The notes: a model not told the origin generated them from the sequence alone. Shown: positions 1 to 7,377, counted from the first letter of the stretch. The stretch is DNA of 10,378 nt from Saprospiraceae bacterium (GCA_007125435.1 SLDF01000246.1:1-10378), one strand, 5' to 3'. Numbers and translations: made by a program.

Positions 1-63
1 AATTGAGAAAAATGTAAGTCCTGACTGAACAATGGCAGGCTACATAATGTAAAAAGAATTAGT

Positions 64-97
64 TTTGTATATCTTTTTAATATCATATATAACTTTT
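64..97 (+). promoter_or_regulatory. Possible Bacteroidota-type promoter of the DUF2279 gene
   Basis: A TTTG at 64-67 is followed 22 bases later by TAACTTTT at 90-97. This resembles the Bacteroidota primary sigma-factor promoter (TTTG near -33 and TAnnTTTG near -7), with the last base of the -7 box differing. It would give a leader of about 35-40 bases before the gene at 142. The surroundings are very AT-rich, so a chance match is quite possible. Confidence 0.3.
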
Positions 98-141
98 TCT
101 AATTGCAACATCCTTAAGAAGTCGAAATATACAGCTTTTAA

Positions 142-1194
142 ATGTTATTGCCATCAATGAGAATATATAATCAAATATTAAATGTTTACTTTAACTTTTT
201 GACCCTCACAAAACAGTTAACGCTTATATGTTTAATAACAGTATTCATTAACGGTTTTCATAATAAATCTGATGCGCAAGAGACTTCATTTTTTGAGCCT
301 TTAGATACATTTTCTACCAAGCGATTCTATCCATTAGCCGGTACGGGACTAGCTGTGTATACCGGTGCCGTCATAGCATTGGATCAAGCGTGGTATGCCA
401 ATCAGCCAAGAGGTAGATTTAGATTCTACAATGACTGGCCGGAATGGAAACAAATGGATAAATTTGGTCATAGCATGACGGCATACTATGAAGCTGATGT
501 TATTTACAAAGGTGCGAGGTGGACAGGTATGTCAAAGACAAATGCTCTAATCAGTTCAGCGGCTATTGCCAGCGCTCTGCAATTGACCATTGAAGTCATG
601 GATGGTTTTGTGGAGACCTATGGTTTCTCTTGGTATGATGTTGCTTTTAACACCTTAGGTGTTGGTCTATTTACTCTACAAGAAGCACTTTGGGATAATC
701 AAGTGTTTGTCATGAAATTTTCGACAAGGGCTATGGCCTATGACCGCCAACCTATTCAAGCCATAAATGGAGACCACTTTTCCTCCCCCTATAAAAGAGC
801 TAATGATCTATATGGTACATTTTTCGCTGAGAGATGGCTGAAAGATTATAACGGACAAACTTACTGGCTCTCTACTTTTCCAAACCAATTCATCCCCGAA
901 GAAAAAAGGTTTGCGCCAGATTGGCTTGGTCTATCCATTGGATATGGTGCCGGTAATATGTTTGGGGGGCAAACCAATAGATGGCGAGAGGGTGATTACA
1001 TATTTGACCTGTCCAACACCTTCCCGCGGTACCGATCTTATTATCTGTCCTTAGATATTGATCTCAACAAGCTAAACGTAAAGTCAAAGTTTTTGAGATC
1101 TTTATTTTCTGTAATCAATTTCATCAAAATTCCGTTTCCTACCTTGGAGTACAACCGGATAGACGGCTGGCGAGGACACTGGTTATACTTTTAA
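142..1194 (+). CDS. DUF2279 family envelope protein (YfiM-like)
   Basis: I recognise this 350-residue protein as DUF2279 family, of unknown biochemical function. The N-terminus has a polar stretch, then a hydrophobic segment (about residues 24-38) and an AQ-type cleavage site near residue 46, so export to the envelope is likely. The family core spans about residues 65-190. It contains DKFGH (106-110), an alanine-rich helix, EVMDGF (151-156) and WYDVAFNTLG (164-173), patterns typical of small membrane-embedded helical DUF2279 domains. The remaining ~150 residues, rich in aromatic residues, are a Bacteroidota-type extension and may be outer-membrane associated. The start at 142 is the first ATG after the AT-rich leader; an ATG at 157 is also possible, and neither has a Shine-Dalgarno sequence. 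It stands alone: the next gene is more than 300 bases downstream, past a repeat. The family call is firm; the function is unknown. Confidence 0.75.
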   Translation: MLLPSMRIYNQILNVYFNFLTLTKQLTLICLITVFINGFHNKSDAQETSFFEPLDTFSTKRFYPLAGTGLAVYTGAVIALDQAWYANQPRGRFRFYNDWPEWKQMDKFGHSMTAYYEADVIYKGARWTGMSKTNALISSAAIASALQLTIEVMDGFVETYGFSWYDVAFNTLGVGLFTLQEALWDNQVFVMKFSTRAMAYDRQPIQAINGDHFSSPYKRANDLYGTFFAERWLKDYNGQTYWLSTFPNQFIPEEKRFAPDWLGLSIGYGAGNMFGGQTNRWREGDYIFDLSNTFPRYRSYYLSLDIDLNKLNVKSKFLRSLFSVINFIKIPFPTLEYNRIDGWRGHWLYF

Positions 1195-1560
1195 CAACAT
1201 TTGGTGGTTGGGATCAACTTGTTATTTAATCTGCATCATTGCATCAGCGATGTGGAGTGGTGGCGAAGCGTATGCGTAGCCAGACTCGATGTAGCTTCAG
1301 CGGAATCGAGGCCGAACGAATAGTGAGCCACGGAACGTAGCGACCCGTAACGAAGTGGAGGGTGATGCCCAAAAAGACAAAATAAACGCCAGGATATTGA
1401 AATAGCTGACGGATAAGCAGAGATCTTAAGAATTTTCTATTCATCAATTTACAAATTCATAGCAGGAATAGATTTATTAACAACTTTTGTATATTTTACG
1501 CTGATGATGCTGAAACGTTTTCTCTTAAACACGGATTTTAATATGATACATAACAACTTA
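1195..1560. other. Intergenic stretch with repeat copy 1 and the M14 gene leader
   Basis: No gene is supported here. It contains a GC-rich repeat (1241-1370, listed separately) preceded by a short echo of its first bases (GCATCA at 1233-1238). After the repeat comes about 130 bases of AT-rich DNA that probably carries the promoter of the carboxypeptidase gene. AACTTTTG at 1482-1489 is one base off a TAnnTTTG -7 box, but I see no good -33 partner. I see no convincing terminator after the DUF2279 gene. Confidence 0.6.
1241..1370 (-). repeat. REP-like GC-rich intergenic repeat, copy 1
   Basis: This 130-base block is much more GC-rich than its surroundings and recurs in inverted orientation at 6951-7084. 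Read on the - strand it begins GGGCATCACC and ends TGATGC, so its ends carry a short inverted GCATCA/TGATGC. Inside is a hairpin with perfect 6-base arms CTCGAT/ATCGAG (1285-1290 and 1304-1309) that also contains an inner GC/GC pair. The first 50 bases differ from copy 2 at only two positions. The central 1301-1344 differs by one. The other differences lie in the hairpin loop and in a block around 1345-1360. It sits 46 bases after the DUF2279 stop. It resembles the short palindromic repeat families that are abundant in Bacteroidota genomes, some thought to be moved by REP-associated Y1 transposases. That family link is from memory, not proven here. Confidence 0.8.
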
Positions 1561-4167
1561 ATGAAGTCAATGATAAAATACTCACTTTTGCTGCTTCTTG
1601 TACAGTGTGTAAGTACTGGATTACAGGGACAGAACGCTCCGCTTAGCATTCACTATTATTTACCGCCAACGAGCTTTGACAATGGCATACAATCACCATC
1701 TGCCTTCATGGGATATGAACCTGGAGAATGGCATATGAGCCATGATCAAGTGGTCTACTATTGTAAGCATCTGGCTGAGCAATCCGATAGGGTCCTATAT
1801 AAAGAATATGGAAGGAGCCATGAGAATAGACCTTTGTTTCACCTTATCATCTCATCTGAAGACAACATCAATAATATAGATGATCTACAATCCTTGCACA
1901 TGGAATTGGCTCACCCAGAAACAGCCGAAAATGTTGACATCAACAATCTTCCGACGGTCATCAATCTGGGTTATAATGTTCATGGCAATGAACAGTCTAG
2001 CGTATCGGCTTCTGTCATTGTAGCCTATTATTTAGCTGCGGGCCAGTCGAGAAGGGTGGATTCACTTCTGAATTCTACCATTGTCTTACTCGACCCGTGC
2101 TTGAATCCTGACGGTATGAATCGATTTTCTTCATGGGTCAATATGCACAAAAGCAAGAACCCTAACGCCAGCCCTGCTTCAAGAGAGCACAATGAAATAT
2201 GGCCGGGAGGCCGAAGTAATCATTATTGGTTTGACCTGAACAGGGATTGGCTGCCTTTGGTACATCCTGAGAGTCAAGGGCGGGTAAAGCGCTTTCACGA
2301 ATGGTATCCTAATGTCGTGTGTGATTATCATGAAATGGGTACTAATTCTACTTACTTCTTCCAGCCTGGTGTCCCATCCAGGAATAATCCATTGACACCT
2401 GATAAGACCTTCGAACTTACTGAGGAAATAGGAAATTATCATGCGAAGTATCTGGATGCATTAGGCTCACTTTATTATACGAAGGAGAGTTTTGACGACT
2501 TCTATTTTGGCAAGGGTTCTACTTATCCGGATATTAATGGCGCTATAGGTATCCTATTCGAACAAGCCAGTTCTCGAGGACATGTGCAGGAAAGCATTTT
2601 TGGAGACTTGACCTTTGCATTCACCATACGTAATCAAGTGGCCACGTCGCTATCATCACTGGAAGCAGCTATGGAACTCAGGGAGCCCCTTAATGAATGG
2701 AAGAGGCAATTTTTCCAATCAGCCATAGATGAATCAAAGCAGCACCCTGTCAAAGCTTATATATTCAAAAGCGGAAAGGACCAGTCAAAAGCCATGCACT
2801 TCTTGAATGTATTAGAGACTCATGCTATTGATATATATTCAACGAAAGAGGCCGTAAAGAAGAATGATGTTGATTACCCGGCAGCGAGTTATATCGTACC
2901 ACTCGAACAACGCCAACACAGATTAATCAGAGGGATATTTGACACCACTACAGTTTTCCAGGACAGCATATTTTATGATGTATCATCATGGACTATTCCA
3001 TTGAGTATGAATATAGAATATGACCTCATCACCAATCAAGCTGAGCTACAAAGAATAAAAGGAGAGCCGTTTGAAATCGGAAACATCGTAAGACGGCCTC
3101 AGAGAGTGGAGAAGGCCAGCTATGCCTATATTATTGAAACACACGATTACTTTGCACCTGCATTAATCAATACATTATTGCAAAATGGCCTTAGGGTTAT
3201 GTTTTCAAAAGACACTTTCGAATTAAAATATGACGGTGTAAATCCAAAAAGCTTCGAGCCCGGTACCCTCATCATACCTGTACAAAGACAAGAAATCAGC
3301 GCTGACGCCATACAAGAAGCATTGCAAAGCGTTGCTGTGAGATATGGTATTCCAATATACAGCATTGACAGCGGTAATACTGCGGCTGGTATCAAGCTTG
3401 GGAGCCCATCTGTCTCTATGATACAGCCACCTAAAATTGCGTTAATGGTTGGTGAAGGCTACTCTTACACAGAGTGTGGTGAAGTATGGCACCTCCTTGA
3501 CTTTAAATATGACATAGATGTCACACTAGTAGATATCAGGCAGTTTAACCGTCTCAATTGGGATGAGTATACACATTTGATCTTAGTCAGTGGTAGCCCT
3601 AAACTAACAGATGGCAACAAAGAACACATGAAAAGATGGGTTAATGCAGGAGGAACCATAATTTCTATTAACAATGCTGCGCAGTGGCTCAGTAGCAATA
3701 ATTTTATAAACCTATCTAGATCAAATCAAGAGGAGAACGCCGAAGAAGACTCTACTGAAAAAGTGCGCTATGTCGACTATGTAAACAAGAGGCGATCCAA
3801 ATGGATGAGCGGAGCTATCTTTTCCTTGGATATTGACCAGACTCATCCCCTGTTCTATGGTTATGAGACGTCAAGTATAGCTGTATTTAAACGAGGTAAC
3901 GACTTTTACGAAGCACCTAAAAACAAATATGCATCCCCCGGTATGTATAGTGATCAGGCCCTATTATCAGGCTATATGCCAAAGATGCTAGACACTGCTC
4001 CTGAAGGCAAAGCCGGTATCACACTTCATCGCTCCGGACGAGGTAAAGTAATTTGTTTTCATGACAACCCATTATTTCGAGGATATTGGCTTGCAGGCCA
4101 TCGAGCGTTTATGAATGCTATATATTTCTCAGGGGGCATATCCCTAGCAACCATGGCTCAGGAATGA
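1561..4167 (+). CDS. Secreted M14 family zinc carboxypeptidase-like protein with C-terminal GATase1-like domain
   Basis: This is a large exported peptidase. From the ATG at 1561 the protein is 868 residues and opens with a standard signal peptide (MKSMIKYS, then a leucine-rich core, cleavage near GLQGQ). In-frame ATGs at 1504 and 1543 would only lengthen the n-region, so I prefer 1561. Counting from 1561, the M14 zinc site is HGNE (His141, Glu144) with third ligand His257 in DYHEMGT. The substrate-binding NPDGMNR lies at 182-188 and the catalytic glutamate is Glu334 in LFEQASSRGH. All key residues are present, so activity is expected. About residues 620-725 (PPKIALMVGEGY... to GGTIISI) look like a GATase1/DJ-1-type fold, a known fusion in some M14 subfamilies. 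The function of that domain is unclear, and I see no obvious catalytic cysteine triad. There is no T9SS-type C-terminal sorting domain. The stop overlaps the next gene's start, so the two are coupled. The natural substrate is not inferable. Confidence 0.88.
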   Translation: MKSMIKYSLLLLLVQCVSTGLQGQNAPLSIHYYLPPTSFDNGIQSPSAFMGYEPGEWHMSHDQVVYYCKHLAEQSDRVLYKEYGRSHENRPLFHLIISSEDNINNIDDLQSLHMELAHPETAENVDINNLPTVINLGYNVHGNEQSSVSASVIVAYYLAAGQSRRVDSLLNSTIVLLDPCLNPDGMNRFSSWVNMHKSKNPNASPASREHNEIWPGGRSNHYWFDLNRDWLPLVHPESQGRVKRFHEWYPNVVCDYHEMGTNSTYFFQPGVPSRNNPLTPDKTFELTEEIGNYHAKYLDALGSLYYTKESFDDFYFGKGSTYPDINGAIGILFEQASSRGHVQESIFGDLTFAFTIRNQVATSLSSLEAAMELREPLNEWKRQFFQSAIDESKQHPVKAYIFKSGKDQSKAMHFLNVLETHAIDIYSTKEAVKKNDVDYPAASYIVPLEQRQHRLIRGIFDTTTVFQDSIFYDVSSWTIPLSMNIEYDLITNQAELQRIKGEPFEIGNIVRRPQRVEKASYAYIIETHDYFAPALINTLLQNGLRVMFSKDTFELKYDGVNPKSFEPGTLIIPVQRQEISADAIQEALQSVAVRYGIPIYSIDSGNTAAGIKLGSPSVSMIQPPKIALMVGEGYSYTECGEVWHLLDFKYDIDVTLVDIRQFNRLNWDEYTHLILVSGSPKLTDGNKEHMKRWVNAGGTIISINNAAQWLSSNNFINLSRSNQEENAEEDSTEKVRYVDYVNKRRSKWMSGAIFSLDIDQTHPLFYGYETSSIAVFKRGNDFYEAPKNKYASPGMYSDQALLSGYMPKMLDTAPEGKAGITLHRSGRGKVICFHDNPLFRGYWLAGHRAFMNAIYFSGGISLATMAQE

Positions 4168-5030
4168 TGACACATAATATTTATAGACAGTTTTTATTCA
4201 TTGGGTTAGTCTTCATACTACCGGGTTTACTCCAAATGACCTATGGCCAGGGAGAGCTTATCAATGACAGTATTTTCAGCCCATCTGTAAATAAAGTCAA
4301 GTCATTTAACATCTGGATTCCCAATGTAGAAGACAAAAATGAACTACCCGTCATTTATATGCTTCACGGTGCATGGGGCAATTATAATAATTGGACAGAT
4401 AAAACGGATATTTTGAAGCATCCTCTGGCGGAGCAAGTCATCATGGTATTTATCGATGGCGAGAATTCATTTTATGTCAATTCGGCCTATCACGCCGATC
4501 AAAGGTACGAGGACTACATCATAAATGATTTAATACCCACCATCGAGGACAAATATGCAATTGACAGCAGAAAAAGAGGTATTGCCGGATTGTCAATGGG
4601 CGGATATGGCTCACTATACCTGGCATTTAGGCATCCGGATGTCTTTACTTTTTGCGGGAGTTTAAGTGGAGCGGTTTCCATACCATTAATGAGTTACCTT
4701 TGGCAAGAGGATAAGGAAAACAAAGAACTAGTCAGAGACATTGTAAAAAATGCCTTTGGACTCCCTGATACAAGTATTTACAAGAATTATGATCTAATGT
4801 ACATTTTAGAACAGAATCAGGATATAGACATACCATATGTCTATATGGTTCACGGAAAGCAAGACGGGTTTAAGGACTTTTTACCAGCTCACAGGCTGCT
4901 TGTAGAAAAGTTAAGCCACCTGGATGTAAAGCATGAATACCAAGAAGTTGACGGAAAGCACAACTGGACTTTTTGGAATAATCATATAGGTGGCGTCTTG
5001 ACGGCATATCATTCTGTGATCTCGAAATAA
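4164..5030 (+). CDS. Secreted alpha/beta-hydrolase esterase (esterase D / tributyrin esterase type)
   Basis: This 288-residue exported serine hydrolase belongs to the esterase D/S-formylglutathione-hydrolase-like family. The start at 4164 is set by an ATGA overlap with the carboxypeptidase stop. It also gives a clean signal peptide (hydrophobic FLFIGLVFILPGLL, cleavage near TYG-QG). A longer frame from 4086 would lie inside the upstream gene and spoil the signal. The oxyanion region is YMLHGAWGN (65-73). The nucleophile is Ser144 in GLSMGGYG, with Asp234 (HGKQDGF) and His266 (DGKHNW) completing the triad at family spacing. Members hydrolyse short acyl esters, and some Bacteroidota relatives are acetyl xylan or feruloyl esterases. 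The substrate here is unknown, and no glycan-utilisation genes are nearby. Coupling to the M14 gene suggests joint expression for extracellular or periplasmic substrate breakdown. Confidence 0.87.
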   Translation: MMTHNIYRQFLFIGLVFILPGLLQMTYGQGELINDSIFSPSVNKVKSFNIWIPNVEDKNELPVIYMLHGAWGNYNNWTDKTDILKHPLAEQVIMVFIDGENSFYVNSAYHADQRYEDYIINDLIPTIEDKYAIDSRKRGIAGLSMGGYGSLYLAFRHPDVFTFCGSLSGAVSIPLMSYLWQEDKENKELVRDIVKNAFGLPDTSIYKNYDLMYILEQNQDIDIPYVYMVHGKQDGFKDFLPAHRLLVEKLSHLDVKHEYQEVDGKHNWTFWNNHIGGVLTAYHSVISK

Positions 5031-5060
5031 TATCATACCGGCAATTAATCTACACTATAT

Positions 5061-5097
5061 AAAAAAAGGGAAGCAATTATTTGTAATCGCCTCCCTT
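5061..5097 (-). terminator. Intrinsic terminator of the baeRF3 gene
   Basis: On the - strand a 13-14 bp stem (arms 5084-5097 and 5066-5079, with two G-U pairs) is followed by seven T residues (5067-5061). It starts about 20 bases past the baeRF3 stop. Read on the + strand the G-U pairs become A-C mismatches and there is no T-run, so it serves the - strand mainly. The convergent esterase gene ends at 5030 and has no clear terminator of its own. Confidence 0.8.
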
Positions 5098-5118
5098 ATA
5101 TGTACACTTCTTATTTGA

Positions 5119-6183
5119 TCAATACCGAGTGACTAATGCCAATCTTTGGTATTTGTCCAAACTACCATCTTCTAAGAAAACGACTTTACCTCCATATTGA
5201 AGGGTAATTTCAGCCATTTCGTCAACGATATCATCTATGACACCTACAGCTCTGTGATCTTCCACAGGTGTGATACTTCCATTCTCTTCTTTAACAGGTT
5301 GGAAGTAAGTCTTCTCTGTATATAGTGTATCGGCTCTACCTTCATTGATAGCTTTCCAAATCATTTGCAGGTCAGACTCAAACTTATTCTCACTCACTGC
5401 TTTCTCCAAAACAGCTATGGCTTCTGCTTGCCTTTTATCAATAGTGCTGCGCATCAAAGGCCATGCATCTTTAGCCAACTCATGGGACTTCATACTGTCC
5501 CCATTCATATTGATTGACCCTATTATTACACCAGGTTTATCAGCTACACTTCTGTAGTGAGCGACATTTCTATCGACTCCGGCTAAAATGAGATCACCCG
5601 GGTTCTCAGCATAGACCTTTAAAAATGCTTTATCAACTCTATTAAAGTACTCTTCAATAAGGTTATCCTCCTTCGAAGCTACAGCCCGCTCAGCGGAATT
5701 TGTAGAATACAATGAATTATTTTCATAAGGGAAATCATCATTTTCAAAGTCAGTTACTTCCTCTTTAAACCCTTCAAACAATCTTACCTTGTCTCTTCCA
5801 AGTGCCAAAACATAGTAGTTTTCAGCTTTATGCATAGATCTGATCAAATCTCTAGTGGCAAAAGTGTCATCTATAATCACTCTTTCCTCAGGCTTGAAAA
5901 GCAATCTATCATATTCAAACATATCTTCATTAATGAAAATAACAAGACCTTCTTTGTTGTGATTCATATCGATCTCACTGATTCGGTCAAGATTACTTTG
6001 AAAAGCAGACAAATCCCTCTTCGAGAATTCCTCTGCGAGCCTATTATGCACCTCTGTGATGAGGTTCTTTAATACGATATTATCCTGCTTATTATCAGGA
6101 GATGTTCGGTGTGTAGGTAGAATAATGGTAACACATGGATACTTCTTGACTGTCTTTACTTTATCAAAAATAGTTTTACTCAT
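5119..6183 (-). CDS. Bacterial archaeo-eukaryotic release factor family 3 protein (baeRF3)
   Basis: This 354-residue cytoplasmic protein, with no signal peptide, has the pattern of the bacterial aeRF1/Pelota-like families, subgroup baeRF3. The N-terminal part has YPCVTIILPTHRT (15-27), then a helical segment. The middle carries the hallmark ENYYVLALGRDKVRLFEGF (121-139). Next comes the second core strand, DLILAGVDRNVAHYRSV (197-213). The C-terminal L7Ae-like region has GRADTLYTE (282-290), a two-strand insertion, GVIDDIVDEMAEITLQYGGKVVFL (314-337) and a final ALVTRY. No GGQ motif is visible, so peptide release by the classical mechanism is not expected. These families were proposed from comparative genomics to act on ribosomes in stress or conflict. 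The ribosome-hibernation factor Balon is a related eRF1/Pelota homologue, but whether baeRF3 hibernates ribosomes is unknown. The ArsC-like gene lies upstream on the same strand, 193 bases away; a possible own promoter is at 6214-6221. Confidence 0.82.
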   Translation of the reverse strand: MSKTIFDKVKTVKKYPCVTIILPTHRTSPDNKQDNIVLKNLITEVHNRLAEEFSKRDLSAFQSNLDRISEIDMNHNKEGLVIFINEDMFEYDRLLFKPEERVIIDDTFATRDLIRSMHKAENYYVLALGRDKVRLFEGFKEEVTDFENDDFPYENNSLYSTNSAERAVASKEDNLIEEYFNRVDKAFLKVYAENPGDLILAGVDRNVAHYRSVADKPGVIIGSINMNGDSMKSHELAKDAWPLMRSTIDKRQAEAIAVLEKAVSENKFESDLQMIWKAINEGRADTLYTEKTYFQPVKEENGSITPVEDHRAVGVIDDIVDEMAEITLQYGGKVVFLEDGSLDKYQRLALVTRY

Positions 6184-6213
6184 AGATTAATTTTTTAATA
6201 ATTTATTACGTGA

Positions 6214-6221
6214 CAAATATA
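6214..6221 (-). promoter_or_regulatory. Possible -7 box of the baeRF3 promoter
   Basis: On the - strand this reads TATATTTG, an exact match to the Bacteroidota TAnnTTTG -7 box, 30 bases upstream of the baeRF3 ATG. I see no clear TTG-type -33 partner at the usual distance. Two dyads lie just upstream (6248-6273 and 6278-6297), where an activator or repressor could bind. The DNA is AT-rich, so this is tentative. Confidence 0.4.
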
Positions 6222-6376
6222 AATAATTATAGGTAAGTGATTGGTGATAACTATCATTAGAATACGATAGTTAAGTCATCATTACTAAGTCAATGATACA
6301 AAAACTCTGTTGCTCCTCATTAAATATGTGTCGAAACAGCAGGTAATATAATTTTAGAGATTGGTGTTAAAGCTTA

Positions 6377-6736
6377 CTAAACTAACTTGTACACATCCGT
6401 AGGCGTCTGACAAAGAATTGCTCTCTTACCTTTGATAGCAATCGGCGCTTTTATCAGATGCTTGTTATGAAGAATAATATTAATCCAGCCTTCATCGTCA
6501 TATTCCTTTCCCTTGATATTATTTTGGTAGTCCGGGTGTGCCTTATTTAATATGTCCTTAGGGCTAACACCCAGGCCATTTAAAATTTCTTTCCATTCTG
6601 TAGATGTAGATGGTGCCTTATCAAATGCATATGTGGATACATGCACAGATAAAGACTTGGCATATGCAAGAGTCATACGACCGGAGTTAGACTCAGGATC
6701 ATAATATAGTCTTATCTCTCTTTCATTTGATTTCAT
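6377..6736 (-). CDS. ArsC/Spx-family thioredoxin-fold protein lacking the catalytic cysteine
   Basis: This 119-residue soluble protein has the ArsC/YffB/Spx length and layout. The first strand IRLYYDPESNSGRMTLAYAK (8-27) lines up with the ArsC pattern Y-x-P-x-C-S-x-S-R, but the catalytic cysteine is Ser16 and the next conserved positions are N, S, G before Arg20. KAPSTSTEW and the following helix (40-60), DILNKAHPDYQ (61-71) and DDEGW (80-84) form the helical insert. LIKAPIAIKGKRAIL (94-108) matches the family's cis-proline strand, with Pro98. The only cysteine is Cys109, near the C-terminus. It is therefore unlikely to reduce arsenate; a binding or regulatory role like that of Spx is possible but unproven. 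Many Bacteroidota carry similar cysteine-less proteins, usually annotated as arsenate reductase-like. It lies upstream of baeRF3 on the same strand. No strong promoter or terminator was found. Confidence 0.75.
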   Translation of the reverse strand: MKSNEREIRLYYDPESNSGRMTLAYAKSLSVHVSTYAFDKAPSTSTEWKEILNGLGVSPKDILNKAHPDYQNNIKGKEYDDEGWINIILHNKHLIKAPIAIKGKRAILCQTPTDVYKLV

Positions 6737-6950
6737 ATTGACAACATTTTGAGATGACGTAATTCAGATAAATATAGAAATTTTCTGGATCATTAGTACA
6801 TAATCTGGTTAAAATAATTCAAAAATCACACTTGCCGGCAAAGTGTCTGATTGTTCCTCAAAAACCGTTTGTGATTACGACACTATACTCTTCATGTCAA
6901 GCTATCAGGCTTTCTTTTAAACATTATATTTTAATTTGTAATTAATCTTT

Positions 6951-7084
6951 GGGCATCACCTCCCTCCTTTCGTCGTCCGGTCGCTACGTTGCGTGGCTCA
7001 CTATTCGTTCGGCCTCGATTCCGCTTTTTGCTCCATCGAGTCTGGCTACGCATACGCTCCGCCACCACTTCACATCGCTGATGC
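6951..7084 (+). repeat. REP-like GC-rich intergenic repeat, copy 2 (inverted relative to copy 1)
   Basis: Read on the + strand this copy starts GGGCATCACC and ends GCTGATGC. Its 134 bases match the reverse complement of 1241-1370 along the whole length. The hairpin arms CTCGAT (7014-7019) and ATCGAG (7035-7040) are identical to copy 1, while the loop differs (a run of five T here). The second variable block (about 6961-6980) is three bases longer than in copy 1. Both copies are preceded by TCTTT and followed by AA on this reading, so the unit may extend a few bases further. It lies in the gene-free region between the ArsC-like gene and groEL. No transposase is linked to it in the window, so if mobile it is non-autonomous. 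Confidence 0.8.
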
Positions 7085-7344
7085 AACACTCCTGGTATTT
7101 ATGTTCTTATCACATTGCGATGATTGCTCCTGAGAAATAGTTATCAATTAGTAATAAATAAGATTAAGCAAAGGCACTTAACTTACACTTAATCAATACA
7201 ATACCATCAATATGCTATAAAACACCTTAAACTGTTATGGGATTCTATCCAGGATAGATATTCCTCTATTTCCAAGACAACCTACAGTGAAATTTGAATT
7301 GACCAGTACAGTCATTATACCAATGATGTAATTCAATATTATAT

Positions 7345-7377
7345 AAAAAGCCTGCTGTCATCCAGACAGCAGGCTTT
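7345..7377 (-). terminator. Intrinsic terminator of the groES-groEL operon
   Basis: A perfect 13-bp stem (7347-7359 with 7365-7377) and 5-base loop is followed on the - strand by a run of T (7349-7345). It lies about 195 bases beyond the groEL stop, so groEL mRNA should carry a long 3' untranslated region. On the + strand only three T follow the GGC, so it is mainly a - strand terminator. Confidence 0.85.

Noticed and set aside
1244..1447. Short - strand open frame whose translation shares GRYV-WLTIRSASIPL with a + strand frame at 6949-7140, suggesting a protein family.
   Set aside because: The shared peptide is a by-product of the nucleotide repeat. The two reading frames diverge on both sides because of length differences of 1 and 3 bases, so no protein is conserved.
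4086..4163. Longer esterase start at 4086.
   Set aside because: The extra 26 residues lie inside the carboxypeptidase gene and precede the signal peptide; the ATGA overlap at 4164 is the natural start.
6303..6341. Possible terminator after the ArsC-like gene (CTGTT/AACAG arms followed by T-run on the - strand).
   Set aside because: Only five base pairs around a loop of about 25 bases, so too weak to call.
6895..6920. AAGC/GCTT hairpin followed by a T-rich stretch on the + strand.
   Set aside because: A four-base stem with no upstream + strand gene to terminate.
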